Assembly: GCF_900167085.1 (NCBI RefSeq)
Contig: NZ_FUXA01000008.1
Span: 85,864-149,863, forward strand
Direction of reading: 5' to 3'
Source: Eubacterium ruminantium
GTDB lineage: Bacteria > Bacillota > Clostridia > Lachnospirales > Lachnospiraceae
Length of the DNA: 64,000 bases
Below are positions 26,527 through 35,525 of this stretch, piece after piece. Positions within the stretch are counted from its first letter, which is position 1; every line of letters starts with the position of its first letter. Under the pieces are notes generated by a model. The model did no database searches. It saw only the letters and a program-made list of their open reading frames with translations, and had not been told where the DNA came from. A program made the position numbers and the translations under genes.

Positions 26527-28665
26527 TTACGGTTCTGTACCGAATACAAGTTTTCCGTCTTCATAAAGAGCAATATCTTCTGAAACAGTTGTGCTTCCAA
26601 GACTTAAACCTTTATGAGAAGGATCATTTTCATTGTCCCAGGCTCCCTCAGGATTACGCATTCTTACCTGTATCTCCTGACGATAATGCTCCTGTCCTCC
26701 CGGATAGAGATTTCCGTCGCTGAATTTTACGGAAAGATAATAAATATGCTTCTCTTCATCAAACGGAACAAATCCTACAACCTCTCCTGACTGCATATAA
26801 TTGGTTGTAATCTCAATATCATCAACCTTCTTGCCCTCTGCATAAACTTCCGAAAGATCTACAAAATATCTTAATTCAAGATTATCTGCACTTCTTGCAG
26901 GCCATGCCGACTGATTATAAATATATGCCTTAAGCTCAACGAAATCCTGTCCTTCGACATTTACGCCTGCTTCAACATACATTTCTTCTTCATCTATCTC
27001 TTCAACAGCACCGAAATTCTTAATGGTCTGACCTTTATATTTACTGTAAAGCTTTGCCAAAAGTCCTGTGAAACCTGCATTATAATCACAGGCAACTTCA
27101 TTTGTTGTATAATTTGAAGTCTCGTCCGTATATCCGTCATTCGAATCAGGACCGCCTACAAGGGCACCGTATAAAGTATGTCTTGCTTCCTTCGGATCAT
27201 TGAGATTATTTACGGCAGAACCATTGGCTGTTCTATGATGAGGACTCTTCGGATACTCATCACCAAATCCGATCATATAAGAAAATCCTGTACTTCCCAG
27301 TGCATAATCCGCCTGTGAAACAGCAAATTTAAAATAAGCATCTTTTTTCTTTGCAGGGCACATCTTTGATTCGCTGTAAACCGATGCAACAAAACCTGTA
27401 GTTGTCGCATATCTGAGAGAACCCCACTGATCAAGCCACGCAAGTCCGTCAGGTGTATATGTTATCTTCTCACCTGAATCGGTTCCTGTCGTCCAATAAT
27501 CAAGATGTTCCTCAACCGCACTTTTATATTTCTTATCATCTGTCTCTCTTGCAAGCAGTACCGCTGCACCTATATGCACATCATCCCAGCACATAGCCCA
27601 GTTATAATCCTGGCAGCCCTTATCATAGCACTCCTCGGCTTTTTTAAGGTAATCCTTGTTGCCTGTTGCCATATAAAGCCATACTCCTGCCCATGCAAGT
27701 TCATCATAAAATCCGCTGTGGGAATCATAAAACCCATTAGCAGCTGTATATCCCGAATCACTCTTGGTCTCATATGCAAAATTGAAAAGTCCTTCTGCAT
27801 GCTCAAGACATTTCTTACTATAGTCTTTATCCGAATCCTTAAATACAACTGAAGTAGCCGCAAGAGCCGCTGCCGACTCAGCTGTCACTGTTGATCCCGG
27901 ATTATCCTTTGTAACCTTAAATGAAGGTCTGTCTACCGGAAGAACTTCCGCCGGTCCCCACCATGAATGATCTGAACCACCGTCACCTACCTGATAGTAA
28001 AATACATTTTTCTCAGGATGACATTTCATAAGATAGTCAGCACCCCATTTGATGTTGCCTTCGATATAAGGAAGCTGCTTTGATTCTGTATAAGCATCTC
28101 TATCTTCATATAATGACCATGAAAGAACAGAAACTGTATATGCAAGAGGAAGATTAAATTTAACATGATCACCAGCATCATACCATCCGCCTGTAAGATC
28201 AAGTCCTGCATCGCTTCCGTCATCAAGAGCGCTGTCACCTCTCCAGTTGCATCTTACCTTTTCAGGAAGATCACCTGAACGCTGAAGTTCATAAAAAATG
28301 AGACTCTTCTGAAGCGCTTCACCGTAATTAAACTTACCTGTTCCCTTGGTTCCTTCATATCCATCTCCGGTTTCGGAAAGATTTCCTGTATCAAGCTTGC
28401 TTACCGCACCGGTTTTTTTCTTCTTAACTTTTACTTCTTCTGTTGGATTTTCTGTCTCTTCCGAAGAATTCTTATCATCTTCACTGTCTTCGGTAAGGTC
28501 TTTATCTTCCTCAACCTTTTCCGTTACTACCTTCTTATCATCCCCGGCCTTATCTTTGCTATCATTCTCTCCACCGCTTCGTCCGAGAGAAAAACCTACG
28601 ATAAATACAACCACCGCCAGTACCAGAAGTACTGCCCCCGAAATGATAACCTGCTTTTTGTTCAT
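26527..28665 (-). CDS. Membrane-anchored GH9 cellulase with CBM3c
   Basis: Endo-beta-1,4-glucanase of glycoside hydrolase family 9, 712 aa. It has an N-terminal signal-anchor helix (about 5-26) without a clear cleavage site, then an acidic Asp/Glu/Lys linker (about 33-85). The GH9 catalytic domain (about 110-545) has WYDAGDHVKF with the two catalytic aspartates (about 163 and 166), SPHHRTANG, and the acid Glu (about 523) in TTNEVACDYNAG. A CBM3c-type module (about 565-705) contains SAWPARSADNLELRYFVDLSE. GH9-CBM3c enzymes are often processive. The start is the ATG after GGAG; a TTG 15 bases upstream overlaps that site. It sits between asparaginase and regulator genes. Confidence 0.94.
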   Translation of the reverse strand: MNKKQVIISGAVLLVLAVVVFIVGFSLGRSGGENDSKDKAGDDKKVVTEKVEEDKDLTEDSEDDKNSSEETENPTEEVKVKKKKTGAVSKLDTGNLSETGDGYEGTKGTGKFNYGEALQKSLIFYELQRSGDLPEKVRCNWRGDSALDDGSDAGLDLTGGWYDAGDHVKFNLPLAYTVSVLSWSLYEDRDAYTESKQLPYIEGNIKWGADYLMKCHPEKNVFYYQVGDGGSDHSWWGPAEVLPVDRPSFKVTKDNPGSTVTAESAAALAATSVVFKDSDKDYSKKCLEHAEGLFNFAYETKSDSGYTAANGFYDSHSGFYDELAWAGVWLYMATGNKDYLKKAEECYDKGCQDYNWAMCWDDVHIGAAVLLARETDDKKYKSAVEEHLDYWTTGTDSGEKITYTPDGLAWLDQWGSLRYATTTGFVASVYSESKMCPAKKKDAYFKFAVSQADYALGSTGFSYMIGFGDEYPKSPHHRTANGSAVNNLNDPKEARHTLYGALVGGPDSNDGYTDETSNYTTNEVACDYNAGFTGLLAKLYSKYKGQTIKNFGAVEEIDEEEMYVEAGVNVEGQDFVELKAYIYNQSAWPARSADNLELRYFVDLSEVYAEGKKVDDIEITTNYMQSGEVVGFVPFDEEKHIYYLSVKFSDGNLYPGGQEHYRQEIQVRMRNPEGAWDNENDPSHKGLSLGSTTVSEDIALYEDGKLVFGTEP

Positions 28666-28686
28666 ACCTCTAATCTCCAATCTGCA

Positions 28687-29667
28687 TTATTCAACTGAAC
28701 TTACAGCATACATAATAGCATATTCCGTTGAATAATTCTTAATTACTTCCACACCTTTTGCCAAAAGCTTTCTTCCGACTTCATACCTGGTTAGATCCGT
28801 ATCTCTGTAAATACATTGTGATATAACAAAGACTCTCATTCCCTTTTTGATGTAGTCCTCTATCACGCTGAGAAATTCTTCATCTCCCGCAGGCAGACCG
28901 CCCTTTCCGTACAATTCTATAACTGCCGCCTCGCATCCGGATCCCAACATATTTCTCAGGACCTTTCCCGAGAAAGCCGGATGCATCTTTATCAACAGTA
29001 TTTCTTTTTCCGCCAGAGGTTTAAATGAGAATTCCTCTTTTGTCTCGTTCTCCATCAACAATTCATGCCTAGTTATTAACAGTTCAAGGTCATTTATGTT
29101 GTAAATATATGCCCTATCTGTTGATACAAATGCATTCGGATCATCCGAGTCAACCTTTGTTGCATATCGTCCGTCAATAAGATATCCGCCGAAACAAATG
29201 TATATGCCTCTTATTTCCTTCATTACCGCCCTTACGGAATCACAGAAATTTACTGACGCATCCGTTCCTTCTTCATCCACGGAAAGCTGTGAGCCCGTGA
29301 GTATCACCGGCACCGGAACATTTCTTAGCATCACTGATAAAGCCGCTGCAGTATAAGCCATTGTATCCGTTCCGTGAGTTATGATAATACCGTCATAATC
29401 ATCCAATGACCGGCTGACTTCCTCAGCAATCTTCACCTGATCCCTTATTCTCATATCCGAGCTGTCAATGCACATAAGGCTGCAGAAATCAAAACGAATC
29501 TCGCCTTTATCTGCAGCCTTTCTGATGTCTTCCGCCTCCGGAAAATCCTTGGATAATAATCTGTTTATTAAATTATCTCCTTCAACATCCGGCCTGAAAC
29601 CATTGCCGCCTTCGTGGCATGCAATGGTTCCTCCGGTAGTTATAATTTTTATTTTCTTATTCATCAT
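28687..29667 (-). CDS. L-asparaginase (type I-like)
   Basis: Hydrolyses L-asparagine to aspartate and ammonia. The protein of about 326 aa has the TTGGTIA catalytic threonine at the N-terminus, a second THGTDTM motif with the Thr-Asp pair (about 92-98), and a conserved Lys further on (YATKVDSDDPNAF). No signal peptide is present, so it acts in the cytoplasm. The ATG at 29667 (or 29664) is preferred to a GTG 21 bases upstream, by family length. It overlaps the end of the upstream membrane-protein gene by about 11 bases. Confidence 0.88.
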   Translation of the reverse strand: MMNKKIKIITTGGTIACHEGGNGFRPDVEGDNLINRLLSKDFPEAEDIRKAADKGEIRFDFCSLMCIDSSDMRIRDQVKIAEEVSRSLDDYDGIIITHGTDTMAYTAAALSVMLRNVPVPVILTGSQLSVDEEGTDASVNFCDSVRAVMKEIRGIYICFGGYLIDGRYATKVDSDDPNAFVSTDRAYIYNINDLELLITRHELLMENETKEEFSFKPLAEKEILLIKMHPAFSGKVLRNMLGSGCEAAVIELYGKGGLPAGDEEFLSVIEDYIKKGMRVFVISQCIYRDTDLTRYEVGRKLLAKGVEVIKNYSTEYAIMYAVSSVE

Positions 29668-30343
29668 CACTAAATGAGAGTCTTTCACTCATTCTTCTGT
29701 AATCATTAAAATATGTCATGGCAACAATTCTTCCTGATGTATCATTATAAGTCAGTTCAAGGCAGTCATTATTTGTTTCGTTTATATAAAAATATGATGT
29801 CGACTGACCATTAAATATATCATTCAATACACTATAAGAAGTCTCATAATCATAACCTTTGACTTTCTTATTAAGCGGATCCCCTATTTTCATTCCGTAT
29901 AATGAATATTTGTCGCTGTCTACATGTATTCCGAACTGCTTACCATCAAGGTAGAGAACTGCTAAATCGCCATTTCCGTCTGTAGTGACCTTACCATTTG
30001 AATACTGTCTTACTCTTCTGTAAGTCTCATCATTTCGAGTAAGTTTTATATTCAACTTCTTCTCAATAGCATCCGTATCATAATTTACATACTCTTTAAG
30101 ATCCGTATCCTTCTTTCCGAAAAAGAGGAAATATGCTCCCACCAAAAGCGCCGCAACCAGAACAATGCCAATAACCTTGATGATTATATCGGTCATTTCA
30201 TGTCCTTTGGTGTACTGACCTACGTCCGTTGTCTTGATAAGCGGTATCTCCGCCATTTCATTCAGACCTTTTTCAAGCGTCTCTTCATCCTTTTCTTTTT
30301 GACTTTCGAGATAGTTTTCTTCGTCCTTTAACTTTAACCCCAT
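29657..30343 (-). CDS. Single-pass membrane protein of unknown function
   Basis: Not recognised. The 228-aa protein has a charged cytoplasmic region (1-50, mostly Glu/Lys), one membrane helix (about 52-75) and an extracellular domain of about 150 residues. The domain contains SLYGMKIGDPLNKKVKGYDY, a pattern seen in small secreted beta domains, and many Tyr and Asn. A GGGTGG ribosome binding site supports the ATG. It overlaps the asparaginase gene and follows the C39 peptidase gene by 104 bases. Confidence 0.7.
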   Translation of the reverse strand: MGLKLKDEENYLESQKEKDEETLEKGLNEMAEIPLIKTTDVGQYTKGHEMTDIIIKVIGIVLVAALLVGAYFLFFGKKDTDLKEYVNYDTDAIEKKLNIKLTRNDETYRRVRQYSNGKVTTDGNGDLAVLYLDGKQFGIHVDSDKYSLYGMKIGDPLNKKVKGYDYETSYSVLNDIFNGQSTSYFYINETNNDCLELTYNDTSGRIVAMTYFNDYRRMSERLSFSDDE

Positions 30344-30447
30344 AAATCCACCCTTTAATCCTTTCCTTCACTAAATGATTAAATGTTTTTCTACAGAAAT
30401 ATAATCTTTCCCATCAATGGGGGTTATATGATTTCCACTTCTATAAA

Positions 30448-31890
30448 TTAATACTTATAATAAGCCCATATTCCATCTATCTGCTTACTAAGAGTATCAA
30501 AATCCCATGTTTTATTGGTTCTTATCACAGAGTTTGGATCGTTAACAGTAAATTTACCATCTTTATAACCTGTAATTACTATAAAATGTCCGCCTGTTGT
30601 AAAATCACCCTCTCCTACACAGGCAACGATAGGATGACCATTTGTAACTGCCTCGGCCATAGCATCTTCATCAAGTCCGACTTCTTCGGCATATACTCCG
30701 AAGACAGTACATTTTTCACTTAATAAAGACCAGGCTGTTCCCGCACCATCAACATAGAGATTTGATTCTTCAGCAAATTCAGCAATCTTTGCAGGCGTAT
30801 AATCGCTGTCTCCTGTAAGATAAACAACAACCATGGACAGTGATGTCGGACCACATCCGTTATTGGACATATATCCATCACCGTATTTCATATATCCCCA
30901 TCTTTCATCCCACTGGAGGAATAAAGGAACTTTACCGGCTTCAACATCCTTCATTTCAGCTGAAATATCATTATTTACAGGCTTCTGTCCGTTGGCCGGG
31001 TAATCATATACATAATTAAGTGTTTCATGATTCTTATGTAAAAGTCTTATAAGATCTTCAGGATACTTTGAAAGATTTCCGTAAATCTCAAAAACCTTTT
31101 TCAGATCTTCTTCCGAAAGATCAGAGAATTCACTTTTAATAGATGATCTAAGTTCATCTTCTGTATTATATTGTTCAAGTTCTTCGCTAAGACTTGAGAG
31201 TTCTTTGTCTCTTTCCGAAACATCTGTTTCTCTCACAACGAGATCTGCCTCTTTTTCGGAATACTGTCTCTGAATAATTTTCTTTTCTGTGGCATTATTC
31301 TTATATGCCGTAATGTTGACAGCAAGAAAAACTGCATTTACTACCATCAGTCCTATAGCAATCGTTAAAAGCATCTTGCTATTATTACTTGAACTTTTTT
31401 TATTATCTTTTGTATTTTTTCCGTAACGTGAGGCTGCTGCTTCGCGTCTCACATCCTGAGGTTTTCTATTTATCGAAGGATTAGCCTGATTACTTCTTCT
31501 TGGCTGACCTTCATTTGGTCTTGGTGCCTGTTTTCTGACAGGTCTTTCTCCGGCAGCATTACCCGCAACAGGAACACGTCCGGCAGTTTTCATTTCTGTT
31601 CTTGGTCGACCATTTTGCGGAGCTTTCTGAGGAACACCTTTACCGTTTGCTCTAACCGGTCTTCTTTGTTCCGGATTCTTAGGATTTCTTCTTGGTTCAA
31701 CTTTTATTTCCGGTGCTCTACTGTCTCCCGACGGTGTTTGAGGATTACTACCACGACCTCCTGTTGTTCCGGTAACTCCCATCACCATCTGCCCCATTTC
31801 AATATCCTGTCTTTTTTCGTCTACACCATAATTACTCTCATAATATAGAGGATTGGAATTCTGCCCATTATTATTTTCAAATTTATTCAT
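30448..31890 (-). CDS. Membrane-anchored C39-like cysteine peptidase
   Basis: A 480-aa protein. Residues 1-170 are disordered and rich in Pro, Arg, Asn and Gln, facing the cytoplasm. A membrane helix follows (173-195), then an extracellular coiled coil (about 200-245), a spacer, and a papain-like Peptidase_C39_2 domain (about 320-480). Cys346 in NNGCGPTSLS, His435 in GGHFIVITGY and Asp451 in VNDP form the expected triad. The domain architecture suggests proteolysis or bacteriocin-type processing at the cell surface, but no substrate is adjacent. The nearest good ribosome binding site (AAGGG) is unusually far, about 14 bases from the ATG. Confidence 0.82.
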   Translation of the reverse strand: MNKFENNNGQNSNPLYYESNYGVDEKRQDIEMGQMVMGVTGTTGGRGSNPQTPSGDSRAPEIKVEPRRNPKNPEQRRPVRANGKGVPQKAPQNGRPRTEMKTAGRVPVAGNAAGERPVRKQAPRPNEGQPRRSNQANPSINRKPQDVRREAAASRYGKNTKDNKKSSSNNSKMLLTIAIGLMVVNAVFLAVNITAYKNNATEKKIIQRQYSEKEADLVVRETDVSERDKELSSLSEELEQYNTEDELRSSIKSEFSDLSEEDLKKVFEIYGNLSKYPEDLIRLLHKNHETLNYVYDYPANGQKPVNNDISAEMKDVEAGKVPLFLQWDERWGYMKYGDGYMSNNGCGPTSLSMVVVYLTGDSDYTPAKIAEFAEESNLYVDGAGTAWSLLSEKCTVFGVYAEEVGLDEDAMAEAVTNGHPIVACVGEGDFTTGGHFIVITGYKDGKFTVNDPNSVIRTNKTWDFDTLSKQIDGIWAYYKY

Positions 31891-32039
31891 TATTTATTAT
31901 ATGCCCTTTTAAATTTATTTTAATGACGTCATAGCTATAATTATACATTCTTTTTAGCTTTATAGAATTAGCATCCTATTGTTATTTTATTAAACTATTG
32001 ATAATACTAATTAAAATATAATGCTGATTTAATTGATTA

Positions 32040-32543
32040 TTAGATAATGCCTGTTACCGAGAATATTACCTTACTGAAAAGTCCCATGATAATTCCGGCA
32101 AAAACAACTCCCGCCATAGCCGCTGTAACACTCTTCTTGAAATCAAGATTCAAAATACTTGCTGCAAGAGTTCCTGTCCATGCACCTGTTCCGGGAACAG
32201 GAATACCAACGAATAAAAATAATGCTATATAAAGACCTTTTCCTGCTTTTGCTTTGAGTTTTTCACCGCCATGCTCACCCTTTGTAAGACAAAATGTGAA
32301 GAATTTTCCTATAACCGGTTTATCCTTTCCCCATAAAAGTACCTTTCTTGCGAAGAAAAAGATTATCGGTACCGGCAGCATATTTCCTATAATTGCCACT
32401 ATATATGAAGTAGGCATATTAAGCTTATATAAAACTGCATATGGTATTGCTCCTCTTAGTTCAATAAGCGGAACCATTGAAATTAAAAAGACTATTAAAT
32501 ATTTTTTCATTATTTCAACTTCCTTTATTTTTTCGCGAAGCAT
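32040..32543 (-). CDS. Small multidrug export family membrane protein (PF06695-like)
   Basis: A 167-aa protein with four to five membrane helices and the family signature SMVPLIELRGAIPYAV close to the N-terminus. It also has a GIPVPGTGAWTGTLAASIL segment, like the VPGTG loop of DedA-related proteins. The ATG at 32543 has AGGAG seven bases upstream. A second ATG at 32510, eight bases after GGAAG, gives a protein of 156 aa that begins at the family's usual place. It follows the P-type ATPase by 48 bases. Confidence 0.8.
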   Translation of the reverse strand: MLREKIKEVEIMKKYLIVFLISMVPLIELRGAIPYAVLYKLNMPTSYIVAIIGNMLPVPIIFFFARKVLLWGKDKPVIGKFFTFCLTKGEHGGEKLKAKAGKGLYIALFLFVGIPVPGTGAWTGTLAASILNLDFKKSVTAAMAGVVFAGIIMGLFSKVIFSVTGII

Positions 32544-32591
32544 TCCTTATCTCCTAAGAAACACTCGTTATCGCAATACCACGATTATATA

Positions 32592-34913
32592 TCATACTAC
32601 CACTTTTTCCAACTGCATTTTGGCCATGATCTTCAGAATCAATCTCATAAGGAGTGCTCCCGCAAGAGCATAACCTACCGATATCCATGTACCTCTTACA
32701 GTAACTTCGGCCATTATAAAGATATTCCAGAATCCGATTATGCTGCCAACCATTCCTGTTACGCAGAGAACAAATACAAATATTCTGTATTTATTTAATG
32801 GATGTATAAGCTTCCATAAAAGGACAAATCCCACTGCAGAAAGGAAATAAGTTCCTGCAACTCCCATCTCATCGTCCGTAAGATTGAAGAATTTCGGTCC
32901 TATATACATAAAGACTGCTATTGCGAGGAATGAAATGACAGAGGAAGGTATAGCTCCTCTTAATGTTCTTGTCAAAAGTCGTCCTCTCTGTCTTCTCGTA
33001 TTATTCTCCATAGCGAGAAGGAATCCCGGAAGTCCTATATTAAACATCGAAATAAGTGATATCTGTGTCGGTTTTAAAGGATAGTGAATTGATAATACTA
33101 TCGTAAATAAAGCAAGAAGTAATGAGAAAATATTCTTGTAAAGGAAAAGAATACCGGATCTTGTCATGTTATTGATGATCCTTCGTCCTTCCGAAACTAT
33201 CTGCTTCATATGTGAAAAATCAGAATCAAGGAGCACTACCTGTGCAGCCTGTCTTGCCGCATCACTTCCGCCACCCATAGCGATAGAGCAGTCTGCAGAC
33301 TTCATGGCAAGGATATCATTTACACCATCACCTGTCATGGCAACCTTCTGACCGTTCTTCTTAATAGCCTTTATAAGACTCTTCTTCTGCTCAGGTTTAA
33401 CTCGTCCGAAAACTGTATATTCTCTAACTGCTTCAAGATAATCTTCCTCTGTCTCAAGAGTGGAAGCATCCACAAATTTATCTGCATTTTCTATATTTGC
33501 AGCCATTGCAACCCTGGAAACAGTAAGTGGATTATCTCCGGAAATAACTTTGATGATAACTCCCTGCTCTGCAAAATATTTAAATGTATCAGGAGCGTTC
33601 TCTCTGATCTCATTTGCGATACTTACAAAAAGTATAGGAGTTGTTCCTATTTGATCTATCTTTATAAAGGCAAGAACACGCTCACCTTTTCCTGTATATT
33701 TCTCTATATTAGTTTTATTTTCATTCAGAATTTCTTCTGTCAGAATGAATTCCGGAGCACCAAGTCTGTATGTTGCTTCTTTTGTGATTATCTCCGAGAA
33801 TTTCTCTTTTGAGCTGAAAGGTTTTACCTCGGTTGTATCAAGAGTGATATTTTCTTTAAAATAATTTCTGAGAGCAACCATGGTTATATTTGTATCAGGA
33901 ACTGTGTGAATGTATTTTGTAAAAATATCCTTTGCTTCTTTTCCCAAATCTTTTCCTTTAGGAGCAAATACATCCGTTACCGACATAACATCACTTGTGA
34001 TGGTTCCTGTTTTATCCACACAAAGAACATCAACTCTCGCAAGAGTTTCAATACTTCTCATGTCATGAAGAAGTACCTTTTTTAGGGCAAGACGAGCTGC
34101 ACTCATGGTAAGCGCAACGGTAAGAAGAAGATAAAGTCCTTCAGGTATCATTCCGACGATTGCACTAACAACAGCAACGACACCATCTTGAAGATTTCTT
34201 CCGTTTATAACAACAGAATCAATGATCATAAGGATACCTACAGGAATAATAAGAATACCCGCAACCTTTATGATCGTCTCAATGTCCTTGATCATTTCAG
34301 ACTTTTTATTCTTTACTTCTTTGGCTTTTTCCGTAAGACGAGCTGCATAAGAATCAACTCCGACATGAGTAAGACGGGCCTTACATTCTCCGGATACAAC
34401 AAAACTTCCGGACATAAGAACACTGCCTTCTTCCTTCTCTATCTCATCGGCTTCACCTGTAAGAAGCGATTCATTGGCAGAAATCTTACCTTCAATAAGT
34501 TCCGCATCAGCAGGTATCTGCTGCCCTGAACGTAGAATGACTATATCTCCGAGCACAAGCTTTTCAGAGCCGACAGATGTCTCTCTACCGTCTCTGATTA
34601 CTGTATATTCTGTTATATCAAGAAGTGAAAGTTTATCGAGTACCTTTTTAGCACGAAGCTGCTGAATTATACCTATAATGATATTTGCCAAAACTACAGG
34701 AAGGAACAAAAGATTACGATATGCTCCTACCATGATGACCAAAAAGGCAAGTCCAAAAAATATTGCATTAAAGTATGTGACTACATTAGAAAGAATAATA
34801 GATGCAACACTCTGGGACGAATGTTTTGAAATAGAATTTGTTTTACCATCTCTAACCAGAGCTTCAACTTCTTTTGATGTCAAGCCCTGCAATAATTTAT
34901 CCGAATTTTCCAT
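32592..34913 (-). CDS. Cation-transporting P-type ATPase (CtpE-like)
   Basis: A 773-aa P-type ATPase. It has an actuator domain with LLTGEA (about 150-155), a fourth-helix ion site MIPEGL (about 255-260), phosphorylation Asp300 in CVDKTGTIT, and hinge GDGVNDILAMK. Ten helices are predicted. The PEG rather than PEGL/CPC-type metal motif, together with overall order, resembles CtpE, a calcium transporter of mycobacteria; heavy-metal (CPx) types are excluded because the Cys-Pro motif is absent. The ribosome binding site is ATAGGAG. It is followed by a small exporter gene in the same direction. Confidence 0.88.
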   Translation of the reverse strand: MENSDKLLQGLTSKEVEALVRDGKTNSISKHSSQSVASIILSNVVTYFNAIFFGLAFLVIMVGAYRNLLFLPVVLANIIIGIIQQLRAKKVLDKLSLLDITEYTVIRDGRETSVGSEKLVLGDIVILRSGQQIPADAELIEGKISANESLLTGEADEIEKEEGSVLMSGSFVVSGECKARLTHVGVDSYAARLTEKAKEVKNKKSEMIKDIETIIKVAGILIIPVGILMIIDSVVINGRNLQDGVVAVVSAIVGMIPEGLYLLLTVALTMSAARLALKKVLLHDMRSIETLARVDVLCVDKTGTITSDVMSVTDVFAPKGKDLGKEAKDIFTKYIHTVPDTNITMVALRNYFKENITLDTTEVKPFSSKEKFSEIITKEATYRLGAPEFILTEEILNENKTNIEKYTGKGERVLAFIKIDQIGTTPILFVSIANEIRENAPDTFKYFAEQGVIIKVISGDNPLTVSRVAMAANIENADKFVDASTLETEEDYLEAVREYTVFGRVKPEQKKSLIKAIKKNGQKVAMTGDGVNDILAMKSADCSIAMGGGSDAARQAAQVVLLDSDFSHMKQIVSEGRRIINNMTRSGILFLYKNIFSLLLALFTIVLSIHYPLKPTQISLISMFNIGLPGFLLAMENNTRRQRGRLLTRTLRGAIPSSVISFLAIAVFMYIGPKFFNLTDDEMGVAGTYFLSAVGFVLLWKLIHPLNKYRIFVFVLCVTGMVGSIIGFWNIFIMAEVTVRGTWISVGYALAGALLMRLILKIMAKMQLEKVVV

Positions 34914-35039
34914 GTTAAATACTTCTAATCTCCTATACTTTTATTCTATCCCAAACACTAACCATTCATACCATATTAAGTAATACAAATTAACCTTACT
35001 ACCCTTATATATCACAATGCTCTCTTCAAGCAAGCAAAT

Positions 35040-35429
35040 TCACAAAATTTTCATCATATTTGATCTGTGAAGCATCATTTTTATATAATTATCGGCTTCC
35101 TGCTCCTCAACCTTTGCGAAGCTGTCAAATATCATAAAGTCATTTATCTTAACCGCCTTCATGATTCCAAGCACATACATTACAGCTATATGCTGCGCGC
35201 AGATTCTACAATCAAACAAATCCCGCAGGCAATATGCCTGCGAGATGTCTGTCGGATCTTTTAAACCTAAATATTTTTTCATATATATATGCATAAGTCT
35301 TGCCGCTGTTCGTCTGTCGAGGATTTCATCTTTACCCAGTATGTCCTGTTCTTCGATATAACCCTCTTCACGAAGCACCGTAAAGTCTTTGCCGCCTGTA
35401 ATGTTTTGAATAAATTCTCCTACTTTCAC
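35040..35429 (-). CDS. Unknown 129-aa protein with an SLH-like pattern
   Basis: Not securely recognised. The segment LDRRTAARLMHIYMKKYLGL...LRDLFDCRICAQHIAVMYVLGIMKAV recalls one S-layer homology repeat (RxEAAxLLxxxLGL...FxDV...AxxxGI). There is no signal peptide, so a wall role is doubtful. It starts with GTG six bases after AGAGG. It stands between the GH27 gene (96 bases upstream) and the P-type ATPase gene, all on the same strand. The gap before it has AT-rich sequence and small inverted repeats. Confidence 0.6.
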   Translation of the reverse strand: MKVGEFIQNITGGKDFTVLREEGYIEEQDILGKDEILDRRTAARLMHIYMKKYLGLKDPTDISQAYCLRDLFDCRICAQHIAVMYVLGIMKAVKINDFMIFDSFAKVEEQEADNYIKMMLHRSNMMKIL

Positions 35430-35525
35430 ATGAAACCTCTATATATTGTTCCAATATAATGACCGAATTTAACCGGTCTTTTGACATATCATTTGATCCT
35501 AAAATGATCCTTTTATATCAATATA

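Noticed and set aside
35224-35243. Hairpin CGCAGGCA/TGCCTGCG
   Set aside because: It lies inside a coding region with no T tract and is most simply a chance inverted repeat.
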